Notes under the pieces: model-generated
Told to the model about the DNA's origin: nothing
The model's database searches: none
What the model saw: the letters and a program-made list of their open reading frames with translations, nothing else
Assembly: GCF_045679555.1 (NCBI RefSeq)
Contig: NC_092087.1
Span: forward strand, 27,287,367-27,351,366
DNA: 64,000 bases
Reading direction: 5' to 3'
Origin: Salvelinus alpinus
Lineage: Eukaryota; Chordata; Actinopteri; Salmoniformes; Salmonidae
Made by a program: the position numbers and the translations under genes
Shown here: positions 36,718 to 47,860 of the stretch, one piece after another
Layout of the letters: each line of letters opens with the position of its first letter
How positions within the stretch are numbered: position 1 is the first letter of the stretch

Positions 36718-37597
36718 TTAAAGGGGCAATCTGCACTTCGAACAATAAGAAAGTGACAACCCGCCACTGATTTAGTAAACAGCTGGGGCTAAAAAAATGT
36801 ACCCACTCTCAAACTCATGGACAGAGCTATGGATACAGGGACTGATCATCCATGATATCGATATTATAGTTTTAACCATGTTTTGAGGATATAGGCTACA
36901 TTGTTTGTTTACATTTAAATTGTTTATGAACAAAGGAGTAAAACAAGCTCATATTTTGGGTTCTGATGGGGTACGACAGTTGAACTAAGCTCCTGAGGCA
37001 TCAATACTGTCAGGACCCGGTGCGAGAAACAGTCACTAATAATCGTCAGAACCCAGAAGATGAGGCAGACACAGCAGTACTAGAGATGGTGGTTTAATTA
37101 AAGAACAAAATCTTCAGGCAAAGAAACTAAATCCACAATGTCCAAAAATAAAGCCAAAAGGCACAAAATGGAAATCCTCCAAAATACAAAAGAAACTCCA
37201 CAAAGTGGTAAAAACAGCAGGGAAAAACAAACCTCAAAAGACTACTCAAATGATACACAAGAACTAAACCAGAGAACCTCTGGAAAATCCAACAAGAGAA
37301 ATATCTGAACAAAACAAGGCTTGGGCTGGGGCTGGGTGCTAACTTACAAACACTGAGCAAGGAACTAAGGAACACACAGGGTTTAAATACTAACAAGGGA
37401 ATGACTTACAGGTGCAAACAATAATTAGGGCAAGGAAAACAAAAGGTACAAAAAAGGTGCAAGGGGGACATCTAGTGAACAAAACCAAACAGTCCTGGCC
37501 AAAACCTGACAAATACATTATATTCTTCAAGAATCAATGGGTAGGCTATACTCATTCATTTATAAGATGGATGTAGCAACTGCAGATTGCCATTTAA
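36718..37597. mobile_element. TTAA-flanked MITE (about 370 bp) split by a solo LTR
   Basis: Ends TTAAAGGGGCAATCTGC (36718) and GCAGATTGCCATTTAA (to 37597) form a terminal inverted repeat with TTAA on both sides. Without the LTR and one 5-bp duplication it is about 371 bp, nearly the same length as the MITE at 20353-20720, although the interiors do not look alike. Confidence 0.8.
37008..37511 (-). mobile_element. Solo LTR, 504 bp, 5-bp target duplication AATAC
   Basis: TGTCAGGACCCGG at the left and ...CCAAAACCTGACA at the right give TG...CA ends. AATAC is present before (37003-37007) and after (37512-37516). On the minus strand a TATTTAAACCCTGTG box lies near 37378-37392, so the LTR is probably transcribed from that strand. 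No internal region remains. Confidence 0.9.
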
Positions 37598-40574
37598 TGG
37601 AACATGGTAGCCGATCTGAAAAAGCTGTTTTAGAGGCAGGTTGAATTAAATATGAATTACCATATGATGTTGACTGTTGATGTTGACATGTATTAATGGA
37701 AACAGTTCTATAATCTATTGGTCTATATGTCTATCTGTTTTACCATACATTATTATGCACACCTGAAAAAAAGATCCTTAAAAAACCCACTGTATTTGGT
37801 TATTCAATGTTATAGGCCTACACCCCTTCGGTGTGTGGGAGTAAAAACTAACAAGCACACACAGGACAAAGCCATAACAAACAAATATGGCCTTGACAAA
37901 GGCTACACAGCTTCAGCTTTGACATATAATCGATTATGTTGGCAAACTGTCAACAACATACAATGCCAATTGCAGTAGAAAACCATTCTCATTCACAATG
38001 AGCTCTACATGTAGGGGACTAAACAATAGAGATGATGCATTAAAGACAAACTGTATTATGTTGCAAACATATACCATAGCCCTTTACACTCGTACCTGAA
38101 AATGGCAGATCTTTGCACTCATAAACACCTAAATTGGAACGCAGTGGCTGTACAGTAACATGCTATGTATGACGTCATGGATATGGCTCTGCGCTTGGGC
38201 AACTTTTGCACATTTGTTGTTGTCTGAGTGAGGGAAAAGCTGAACATGAAGAGGACTCTATGTATTTTGAAAGATGAGACATTGAGGATTATCATGATTA
38301 CCACTTTGATGTCATACAAACAAGCCAAACATCTGTGAATCCAAATGTGCACTTCACAGTTTCATAGCATAAAACTCATGTCATATACAGTGTCAACGTT
38401 TTTGATCACTATGTTTGATGTAACGTTACAAGATGACAAGGCATTGTGTTGTTCTGAACAGAATGAGCCTGTGTTTGTCTATTGTGAAGAAAATTTGCCA
38501 CAGCACACAAACCTGAACGTACTCATGACAAAATTAAAATGTGTTTCCCTGAATTTGAACTGTGAAGCCTAACACTGTAATATCATATTTTATAACTTAG
38601 CTAGTCATGTTGGCAATAGAACAAGCTTTCAAATTATGCCCACCTGAACTAGATTGTGATTTATAATTGACTGTTTTTGGATTGAGGTAACAACAGTAAT
38701 TGTGTTATGGCCAGGATGCAGGTTTGTGTTCCAAACAAAACAACTACAAGTGTGCTTGCGGTAGTTCCTCAACTGCACAGATAGGAGAGCTTTGAGTCAT
38801 AAAAGTGCATTGAAATTACTTAGGAACTGTGCACGCTTTGGAGAGGTGTGTGGCCACTTGGAGACACCAGCTAGTCCTCTCACTCAAACCCTTGTAATTG
38901 TTTTGTCTTATGTTGAATCTACCCCACATTTCCCAGTAATATTCTTATCATGTTACTGAATATATCCAGAGTATTTTCATTATCAACAAATGTGGTGGAA
39001 AGTACAATAAATGTAAAATGCACATAAAATCAACAGTGTTATGTTTGGATTCAGTCTTGTCTCAGGTCTCACCTTCGGTCTAATACTTTTCCCATAATCT
39101 CCAAACTGTTTCCTTTCAAATGCTACCAGGGTTATGCATATGCATTTCATATTTCTTCTGTAAGAAACATTTAAATTTAGCACTATCCATTCCCACGATT
39201 GTAGAGGGTTAAGCAAAACATTGTTTGGTCCTTGACTTGTAAAGGCAAAAAGGTGACACTACTTGAACCTGCTTCCATAATAATAATTGCATAACAGATG
39301 TACTGAAACTAAAATTCATGACAACTGGTGTCAACTTCTGGCAATTCATTTAACACATGTATGAGCATCTGAAGAGTCTACATATTTTCATATAATTATT
39401 AGACAACTTCTACTGGTGGTTCGATTGGAAGAAAAGGCAGTATATTGGACACTTGGATTGGAGAATCAGCAAACTCTGCTGACTAGGGTACCAATTTGAC
39501 TGTATTTCAGTCTGTCATGCCAAGATGTTGGATCATTCCTGCCTGACATCTTCCCACTGACATCTGTATAACAGTGAATCAATACATTTCTTCTCAATCA
39601 ACTGCACACAGTGGACTCAACCAAACGGTGACTTTTATGACAAAAAGTATTCCGCTGAGTGGCATCTGATGGACAATGAAGCGTTTTTTGGTTAGTCTCC
39701 TAACAACCAATTTAAAACCCACATAAAAAGCTTCATAAACTTTGCAGCTGCTAATACACTCTCTCTTTCACCTATGTAGATTAGCCCAAAATCACCCTGG
39801 TCTGTCAGTTTAACTGAGTGTTTAATTAGTAGTGCTGTAATGTTGAATTATAGGCCTTGAGGGATGGTTCACATTCTATATTACATTCTACTGACTGGCT
39901 CTTCCCTGGTTATCTCTCGTCTACCTTGCTGTTTACCAGTTAATGTTCTGTGTTAATTGGATATTAGTGGTAGTGAATTAAAATACTTTCAGCAGATATC
40001 AGTCATAATATGTCTTCCAATAATAAACCTCTTTTGAATTATTATCATGCTACTCATCTAACTAATCATCAGGAAGGATCATCCATATCAACAATATATC
40101 CCATTTCCAGTTTTAAAAAGGTACATAAAGACCTACAGTAAAGCCTACATACTGTAGTTCAAACGTTATCTACAATTAGCCTACAATGAATTAGGAATTT
40201 GTAAATCAATCAATTTGTAAAATAAAGTAGGTCTTCTCAATATCATTATAGAATAGTACTGTTAGGATACATTTTGAATAGTCTATGGGTGCGTTTGATT
40301 GGTAAGGCAAGTTTCAGATCAACATGGCAGTGTTGCCATTGTTTATATGTTTTTCTTTATAATGTCAAAAATAAACATCTCCAACCCCCAATATCACACA
40401 CCCACAAACTGAAATCCAATGTGTACATTGTACAATCAATTCGTGAAAGAGAGCCTCAAATGTCACATTCATTTGTATATATATTCACTGTAATACATGA
40501 ATCGCAGCAATGTTGGTTCCTGTTTCAGTCATATCTATGATCACATTCGCATGGGTGAAACAAAAACACCCTAA
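37598..40574. other. Interval without recognised gene
   Basis: AT-rich, no element, microsatellite or supported exon seen. Confidence 0.4.
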
Positions 40575-40621
40575 TGATTGGTGAGAAGGGGGTAGCAGCA
40601 TCCCAGTATGCCGACCGGAGT

Positions 40622-41850
40622 ATGGGTGAGTCGGTGTGTTAAAAGGAAAGTAGTGGGTGTGTGCAAAGAAGTGGGTGTGTTGAAAGGAAAGTAGTTGGTG
40701 TGTGCAAAGAAGTGGGTGTGTTGAAAGGAAAGTAGTTGGTGTGTGCAAAGAAGTGGGTGTGTTGAAAGGAAAGTAGTGGGTGTGTGCAAAGAAGTGGGTG
40801 TGTTGAAAGGAAAGTAGTGGGTGTGTGCAAAGAAGTGGGTGTGTTGAAAGGAAAGTAGTTGGTGTGTGCAAAGAAGTGGGTGTGTTGAAAGGAAAGTAGT
40901 GGGTGTGTGCAAAGAAGTGGGTGTGTTGAAAGGAAAGTAGTTGGTGTGCAAAGAAGTGAGTGTGTTGAAAGGAACGTAGTGGGTGTGTGCAAAGAAGTGG
41001 GTGTGTTGAAAGGAAAGTAGTTGTTGTGTGCAAAAAAGTGGGTGTGTTGAAAGGAACGTAGTGGGTGTGTGCAAAGAAGTGGTTGTGTTGAAAGGAAAGT
41101 AGTGGGTGTGTGCATAGTAATAGGTGTGTTGAAAGGAAAGTAGTGGGTGTGTTGAAAGGAAGTAGTGGGTGTGTGCAAAGAAGTGGGTGTGTTGAAAGGA
41201 AAGTAGTGGGTGTGTGCAATGAAGTGGATGTGTTGAAAGGAAAGTAGTGGGTGTGTGCAAAGAAGTGGGTGTGTTGAAAGGCAGTAGTGGGTGTGTTGAA
41301 AGGAAGTAGTGGGTGTGTGCAAAGAAGTGGGTATGTTGAAAGGAAAGTAGTGGGTGTGTGCAATGAAGTGGATGTGTTGAAAGGAAGGTAGTGGGTGTGT
41401 GCAAAGAAGTGGGTGTGTTGAAAGGAAGTAGTGGGTGTGTGCAAAGAAGTGGGTGTGTTGAAAGGAAAGTAGTGGGTGTGTGCAATGAAGTGGGTGTGTT
41501 GAAAGGAACGTAGTGGGTGTGTGCAAAGAAGTGGGTGTGTTGAAAGGAAAGTAGTGGGTGTGTGCAATGAAGTGGGTGTGTTGAAAGGAACGTAGTGGGT
41601 GTGTGCAAATAAGTGGGTGTGTTGAAAGGAAAGAAGTGGGTGTGTGCAAAGAAGTGGCTGTGTTGAAAGGAAAGTAGTGGGTGTGTGCAAAGAAGTGGGT
41701 GTGTTGAAAGGAAAGTAGCGGGTGTGTGCAAAGAAGTGGGTGTGTTAAAAGGAAAGTACTGGGTGTGTGCAAAGAAGTGTGTGTGTTGAAAGGAAAGTAG
41801 TGGGTGTGTTGAAAGGAAAGTAGTGGGTGTGTGGAAAGGAGTTGTGTCGA
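40622..41850. repeat. 41-bp minisatellite, about 29 copies
   Basis: The unit is AGTGGGTGTGTGCAAAGA plus AGTGGGTGTGTTGAAAGGAA and three more bases, so each unit is itself a 18+23-bp dimer. Because 41 is not a multiple of three and the unit lacks minus-strand stops, all three minus-strand frames stay open for 377-401 residues (HTHYFPFNTPTSLHTPTTFL-type text). These are not proteins. Variants (CAATGAAGTGG, GGAACGTAG, half units) cluster between 40940 and 41600. Confidence 0.97.
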
Positions 41851-42262
41851 AAGTGCTCTGCTATTAGGTTAGACGTTTTTGATTGAGCTGTGTTTTTGTC
41901 TTCCGTTTCTTACCATACAACTATTACATTGAGCTACTGTACTGTGAGAGTTTGGACTGATGTTTTTAAGATAGAGGATGAGTCTGAGTCGTATTTCAGT
42001 GTTAGTTTTACACAGATAATTTTAAATGTTCAGTTGTAAAACTGATGACTGTTTATTTTTTATTAAAACTATTGATGATGGGTGTACTGTTGCTTCATGC
42101 GTTGTATGCGTGTGCTTACTGTGACTGTCACCCTGATATTGGCTACTAGGTAGCTACTTCCCACTCCGGTTGCTGGACAGTAGTGCTTTTCAATGGGGAG
42201 CAAAGGGCACTGTGTCCCAGTGTTGTTGCGTTCATGCCCTCCCCATTGAGTAGTAGACTGTA
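41851..42262. other. Interval without recognised gene
   Basis: No feature seen. Confidence 0.35.
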
Positions 42263-42522
42263 TATAAATAAAATCTAATTGTATTTGTCACATGCCCGAA
42301 TACAACAGGTATTTCACCTTACAGTGAAATGCTTACTTACAAGCCCTTAACCAGCAATGCAGTTTTAAGAAAAATAAGTGTTAAGTAAAAAATAGATAAT
42401 ATATATATATATATTTTTTTAAACAAGTAATTAAAGAGCAGCCGTATAATAACAGTAGGGAGGCTATATAGCGGGCGTACTGGTACAGAGTCAATGTGCG
42501 GGGGCACCAGTTAGTCCAGGAT
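42263..42522 (-). mobile_element. LINE 3' end fragment, antisense
   Basis: Text such as TGTCACATGCCCGAATACAA, TTTCACCTTACAGTGAAATG and TACTGGTACAGAGTCAATGT is the reverse complement of the LINE tail seen at 57110-57260. About 260 bp is left. It contains an AT microsatellite near 42398-42412. Confidence 0.85.
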
Positions 42523-42535
42523 ATATGTATCAGTG

Positions 42536-43095
42536 TGACGTCTAGACGGTTATAAATATTAGTTATTTCTTGTGTAGGCTGCTATCCTACTGCTATCCTA
42601 CTTGAAATAAAATCATGTGAGAGAAAAAAATCGCCACAATATCTACCGCCGGCGACACAACCATGTGCCTGCGGACTTGTCAACACTCAGCACTGGTCGC
42701 CGGCTTGCTATCGACTCGTAGTGCAGCCCAATCAGCCAAGCAAACGGTCTTGGGTGCCAACAAACCTGCCCAATTATCTGAATCGCTTTCCAAACACCCA
42801 CTCCTTTCGACACACCCACTCCCCAATAGTCTGGTCGCCATATTGGGCTGCAGCTACTCATACTTGTGATTGGTTGACAATAGAGCTTCACACATTGCGG
42901 CGATGGCTGTAGGAAGAAGTTGGTGAAGAGCAACTGCAGAACTTGCAGTCAAAATTTCATGACCTTTGATCACATGAATTTTGTAAAGTTCATGCAGTCG
43001 ACAAGTAGGCGCAAGTCGGATTTTTTATCCCCATAATGCAACCCACTTTGAAAGGTTGGTCAATGACTTGACAAAAGGGATCCGCTCAAACGCGC
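42536..43095. other. Interval with an inverted, unexpanded relative of the minisatellite
   Basis: Positions 42785-42872 read backwards resemble the left border of the minisatellite (about 40578-40690), with a single unit-like GTGGGTGTGTCGAAAGGAGT. The rest (42600-43090) is GC-richer than its surroundings and has no recognised exon. Confidence 0.45.
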
Positions 43096-43273
43096 CCAAT
43101 GTATGACGTTTTAGGGATTCAGAACGTGCATATAAGCGTATGTGGCTACACTCATTGTGGAACTTGTAGTCACATTAACATGCTAGAGAGGCACTTCCAG
43201 CACCCTTGTGCAACACCAGAACTGCACTACCCATAGATCATTCGGGTTATCAAGACTGTCTCAGACACGGAAG
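43096..43273 (+). promoter_or_regulatory. Possible promoter and non-coding first exon
   Basis: A CCAAT (43096-43100) and a TATA-like CATATAAGC (43129-43137) precede about 110 bases that end at AAG|GTGAGTG (donor at 43274), a full consensus donor. No ATG-led frame of note is inside, so a 5' UTR exon on the plus strand is inferred. The next exon is not known; a weak candidate is 47583-47667. Confidence 0.3.
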
Positions 43274-44408
43274 GTGAGTGCTCCAGTCATTTTCATTTCA
43301 TGCAACGAGGACGAAATAATGCAGCTATATTGTTATACGTTTTAGCTGTATTGATTGAATGTATTGATTTAAGAATTGTAAGCGAATGAAGATGATTATC
43401 TAAAATATTTAACTTAACTCGACGTTAATAATGTTTATTTGATAGGAAACATGTCAATGCATGTGCATTAGGCTACAGTCACCGGTCAGTTAAAAGATCT
43501 GACAACCTGATTGCGGAAAATAGGCCTACATAATATTTCGCTGTGAGCGAAAGCAAACTGTACGTGCGTTTAGTACACGGATGCGTTTCTATCTAGTGAA
43601 ACCTAATATAATGGAGCGTTGCCTTGTCCACGCTACGCGGTGGTATCTTTAACATTGTTTCATTACAGAACCGTTCATTCTAGACACATTTTTAGCGCGA
43701 AATAATGTGCCAAACAGTTTTTCAGAGAGTTACGTTTCATGGGCATGTAGTGTTATTTAAAGATCCAACATGAAATTGCAGACGGGGATTGTACAACGGA
43801 AATTAATAGACAATTGTAGGTCTATTTGACATTGCCATTTTTTTTATATTTAACTCAACTTCATGGATTATTCTTTTTTTTAAGGTCCTTTTAATCATAA
43901 AGATCCACCAGAACTTTGCATGCTTTTAGTCTATCAGCATGTATGGTTATATAATGTGTTCCAATATGGATGATTGAAGGTCTGTTCTGGCCATATTAGC
44001 CTATACCTTTCCCATGATGAATAACCAGAAAAACACAGAATCCCTCTCCTCCTCTTCACTTTCAGTCTAAACTCCTCAAAAAGGCCCAGTTGGCTTCTCA
44101 CTCTCGTTCAGCGTCAAACCCTGGGATGCACACTTTTAACGATTGTGAAAACAAAGTGACAGTGTAACAGCGGCACAGTCCCACCATTCAGTGTATGGGA
44201 AGAGTCAGAGAGAATGCTGAAGTCTACACGCTTGGACAGTAATGATTGTATTGTATTTTACTGGGTGTGACAGACTGATGTAGACGTTGTGTTGTGAGGC
44301 GGTGTCATTCCTAAATTAAGCTTAGTCTTTATAAAAGAAACCCAATGAACTTAGTCACATAGGCATGGCCTATCCCTATATAACATACTGTATCCTGTCC
44401 TTACAAAG
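43274..44408. other. Interval without recognised gene
   Basis: No element or supported exon seen. Confidence 0.35.
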
Positions 44409-44570
44409 TATTTTTTTATTTAACCTTTATTTAACTATGAAAGTCATTTAAGAACAAATTCTTATTTACAATGATGGCCTACATCGGCCAAACCTGGACG
44501 ACGCTGGGCCAGTTGTGCGCCGCCCTATGGGACTACCAATCACGGCCGGTTGTGATACAGCTTGCATATA
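44409..44570 (-). mobile_element. tRNA-derived SINE body, antisense, head missing
   Basis: TTTATTTAACTATGAAAGTC, ACAATGATGGCCTACATCGG, ACGACGCTGGGCCAGTTGTG and CACGGCCGGTTGTGATACAG are in the same order as in 26066-26230. The tRNA-like head is absent. Confidence 0.85.
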
Positions 44571-44572
44571 GA

Positions 44573-44895
44573 CCATACATGTACAGTTCTAACACAGTAC
44601 AAGTAGGCCTAGTTATTACAACTGAAACCTGTTTTCAGTTTGTCTTTACAAATGTATATTTAGTGCAAACATTAGATTTGCAATAAAGCTCGATTAAGTA
44701 TGTTGAATCCTGCTCTCACTCTAGAATTACTGTTTGATGTAATTAGTCAGAAACACTGGGCTTATGAGTTTGTTTACAAATGATCTTATACAACTTAGGA
44801 CCAGCTATAACAGAATATATAACAGCTGCTATAACAGCTTTAATGTAAACTCTTTGTAGCCAATTTATACCTATTTACATGGTACACTACAAATC
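44573..44895. other. Interval without recognised gene
   Basis: No feature seen. Confidence 0.35.
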
Positions 44896-44897
44896 TA

Positions 44898-45465
44898 CTG
44901 TGCATTCGGAAAGTAATCAGACCCCTTGAATTGTTTCACATTTTGTTACATTGCAGTCTTATTCTAAAGTGGATTAAATAGATGAATAGTTTCCCCCCTC
45001 ATCAATCTGCACACAATACCCCATAATGACAAAGCTAAAACAGGTTTTTAGATTTTTTTTGCTCATTTATTAACAAATAAAAAACTTAAATATTACATTT
45101 ACATAAGTATTCAGACCCTTTACTCAGGACTTTGTTGAAACACCTTTGACAGCGATTACAGCCTCGAGTCTTCTTGGGTATGACGCTACAAGCTTGACAC
45201 ACCTGTATTTTGGGAGTTCCTCTCATTCTTCTCTGTAGATCCTCAAGCTCTGTCAGGTTGGATGAGGAGAGTTGCTGCACAGTTGTTTTCAGGTCTCTCC
45301 AGAAATGTTAGATCGGGTTCATGTCCGGGCTCTGACTGGGCCACTCAAGGACATTCAGAGACTTGTCCCAAAGCCACTCCTGCGTTGTATTGGCTGTGTG
45401 CTAATTTAATCCATTTTAGAGTAAGGCTGTAATGTAACAAAATGACTACTTTTATGAATGCACTG
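44898..45465 (-). mobile_element. Tc1-like deletion derivative, 568 bp, family A
   Basis: Left end CTGTGCATTCGGAAAGTAAT, right end ATGAATGCACTG, with TA at 44896-44897 and 45466-45467. It is the same family as 3914-5512. Most of the left arm and the transposase 3' end are kept; the join to the right arm is at about 45402. Confidence 0.9.
45100..45402 (-). pseudogene. Tc1-like transposase 3' remnant, family A
   Basis: On the minus strand the pieces [26 protein letters not shown] (catalytic Glu lost by a stop/shift) and GTPKIQVCQACSVIPKKTRG match the end of the family A transposase (compare 5200-5300). Confidence 0.8.
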
Positions 45466-45467
45466 TA

Positions 45468-45832
45468 TGTAATTGCTTGAACTATGCTTTAACCTTAACT
45501 AAGTTTCAACTACATTGACTACATCTGAATGTGTGGATGTCTGAATGTGTGGACTCATGTTACTAGACACTTCAGACACTTCACACCCTCTGACCCTCCG
45601 TTAGTCTTCTCAGACCATCCAGAGGTGGAGGTTGTGGAAACAGTGGGAGTCCAGAAGTGACCAGATGGATTTTTTAATATGCCGAATATGATTAAATACA
45701 TTTTAATGATCTGGTTCTCAGTGGTGCTGTCTAGGGATGTCACATGGCTCCTCCTTCTAATGTGGACCATCTGTCTGCAAAAATAAATAATTAAATAAAC
45801 AGAGAAATCTTCTTGTCTAACACTCACGGGAA
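45468..45832. other. Interval without recognised gene
   Basis: No feature seen before the tandem array. Confidence 0.35.
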
Positions 45833-46165
45833 ACCTACTCCTATGAACCCCTGCTGAACTAAACAGTACACCTACTCCTATGAACCCCTGCTGAACTAAG
45901 CAGTACACCTACTCCTATGAACCCCTGCTGAACTAAGCAGTACACCTACTCCTATGAACCCCTGCTGAACTAAGCAGTACACCTACTCCTATGAACCCTT
46001 GCTGAACTAAGCAGTACACCTACTCCTATGAACCCTTGCTGAACTAAGCAGTACACCTACTCCTATGAACCCCTGCTGAACTAAGTAGTACACGTACTCC
46101 TATGAACCCTTGCTGAACTAAGCAGTACACCTACTCCTATGAACCCCTGCTGAACTAAGCAGTAC
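45833..46165. repeat. 37-bp tandem repeat, exactly nine copies
   Basis: The unit is ACCTACTCCTATGAACCCCT followed by GCTGAACTAAGCAGTAC. Nine units fit 333 bp without indels; only single-base changes occur (AAACAG in unit 1, CCCTTG in some, ACACGTACTCC in one). Such uniformity suggests recent expansion. There are no spacers, so it is not a CRISPR array. Confidence 0.97.
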
Positions 46166-46379
46166 ACCGACTTGGAGCTGCAAGTTATTTGAACCCTAAC
46201 CCGAAACAAATGCAAAAAAAGGGTCCATGGCAGTATGTGCATCGGATTTGGATGTGCTTGGTTTGAATTATTCTCAATGAATCATACACACACTTCACCC
46301 ACCTTAATCACAAGATAGCTCAATAATTATACATGCTACTGCATGCAGCCTTCTACTGTATATCTTCAATACTTCCTCC

Positions 46380-46540
46380 TTAAAGGAAAAGCCATTATGA
46401 TGCAAAATGTTGGTGACACTTTGCTTCTTGGAAGTCCAATATCTTGAGAACTTGACTGCTGACATGCAAAACATTTTGGGACTGTATCAACAGTGGACTA
46501 ATAGAAAAATATATCATTTTTGAGTTGAGCTTTCCTTTAA
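46380..46540. mobile_element. Short TTAA-flanked MITE, about 160 bp
   Basis: Ends TTAAAGGAAAAGC and GCTTTCCTTTAA form a terminal inverted repeat including TTAA. No coding capacity. Confidence 0.65.
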
Positions 46541-47860
46541 GCATCCTTTTGATGTTCCTGGCTCTCCATACATCCCTCTAGTTTGTCTTCACAATAGCAC
46601 TTTAACAAAAAATAAAACCAGTGTGGATCAATATATCAGTGATACTTGTCTGCTGCTTTCCCTGGTTCCAAACTTAATTTGGAGATTTATGGACAGGGAT
46701 GCATAATGCAAGAGAACTGGCATCAATGATACACTTGTTTATTCATACCACAGCAATACTTAATTGATTGGATTCTCTTTGCTTAATGTTGAACTAAACA
46801 GCCATAGACCTGTGTTAATTTCTGTATGCTGTATTTCCCCAGCATGTCCACCGTGTATCGTGTTGTTCAGTGTGTTGTGTGCATCATTAATTGTGCCCAT
46901 CTAACACACACAGAGGCTCTTGTATCATGTTGAGAATGCACAGGACTATATCTATTTAGCAAGTTCTAATTAGGATTTGAAAATTACTTAAAAAAGCATT
47001 TAGGTAAAGTACTGTATATAACAGCCATGCTCCAGGATGTATTCCTGTCCTCATTGGCATTCATTTAGTGTTATATAGCAGTGTTACACAATATAGTTCT
47101 GGAAGTGGGATATGAATACAAGCACAACTGTCACTTCCTAAAGTCATAACAAAATGACATGTTCACATTGTCTTATAAAGCAACCCTGTACTGTATTCAG
47201 GTCAGTGTTCTCCCACATTGAAAGTCAAGTGACCTACAAAAACACACCGAGTTCATCCAGTCATCTCTGACTGTTCCTTGAGTCCTTGATACTTTCCGAA
47301 AAGAAGAGCAGGAGGAATAGAGAGAGTGGTGATGCTGACAGAACCAACGGCTCCTCGGTTGTAATTCTGTGTGTGTGCGCGCGTGTTTGCACTCTGAGGT
47401 CAGGCTGTGTGTGTGAGGGCTGCAGAGAGAAGACCTGCCGAATGATTTTCAAGGAGAGGTCATAAAGGTCACCACCGTAGTGCGGTGGAAGGTGCCCAGA
47501 CCCTCAGTAGAATATCAACTCTCTTTGCATTTCTCTTCCATTTACATGGAGCCTCATGTCCGTACTGGTCTCTGCCCCTGCAGGTAAAGAAAAGTGAGGT
47601 ACTGTAGAAGATCAGAGAGGAGTTCACACTGCATCAAGTCTAAAAGTTGTGATCTGCTCTGGAGTCCAGGTACACTTATAGACAGGTAAATATGATTAAA
47701 CAAGACAAACACACAGTGTACAGTATCTGACTAAACTCTTGGACAGTTTGCAGTGCATAGGGAAAGGATATCTGTTATGTAAAATGGCAATACATTTGGT
47801 TGTGTCTAAAAATACATGAATTAAGATGGTGACCTGTTATAGGGGATGTACTCACTACTG
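46541..47860. other. Interval without recognised gene
   Basis: A short stretch at 47583-47667 is bounded by an acceptor-like TCTCTGCCCCTGCAG and a donor-like CCAG|GTACAC; it has stops in most frames and would have to be UTR. A GT/GC run is at 47370-47390. Confidence 0.35.

Noticed and set aside
40485..41772. Three minus-strand open frames of 377-401 codons
   Set aside because: They are the 41-bp minisatellite read in three frames; no domain, no start context, no splice structure.
45833..46165. Possible CRISPR array
   Set aside because: The units are contiguous without spacers, in a vertebrate genome; it is a minisatellite.
47583..47667. Possible exon between CTGCAG and CCAG|GTACAC
   Set aside because: The donor is poor and the frames are stopped; could only be UTR, no independent support.
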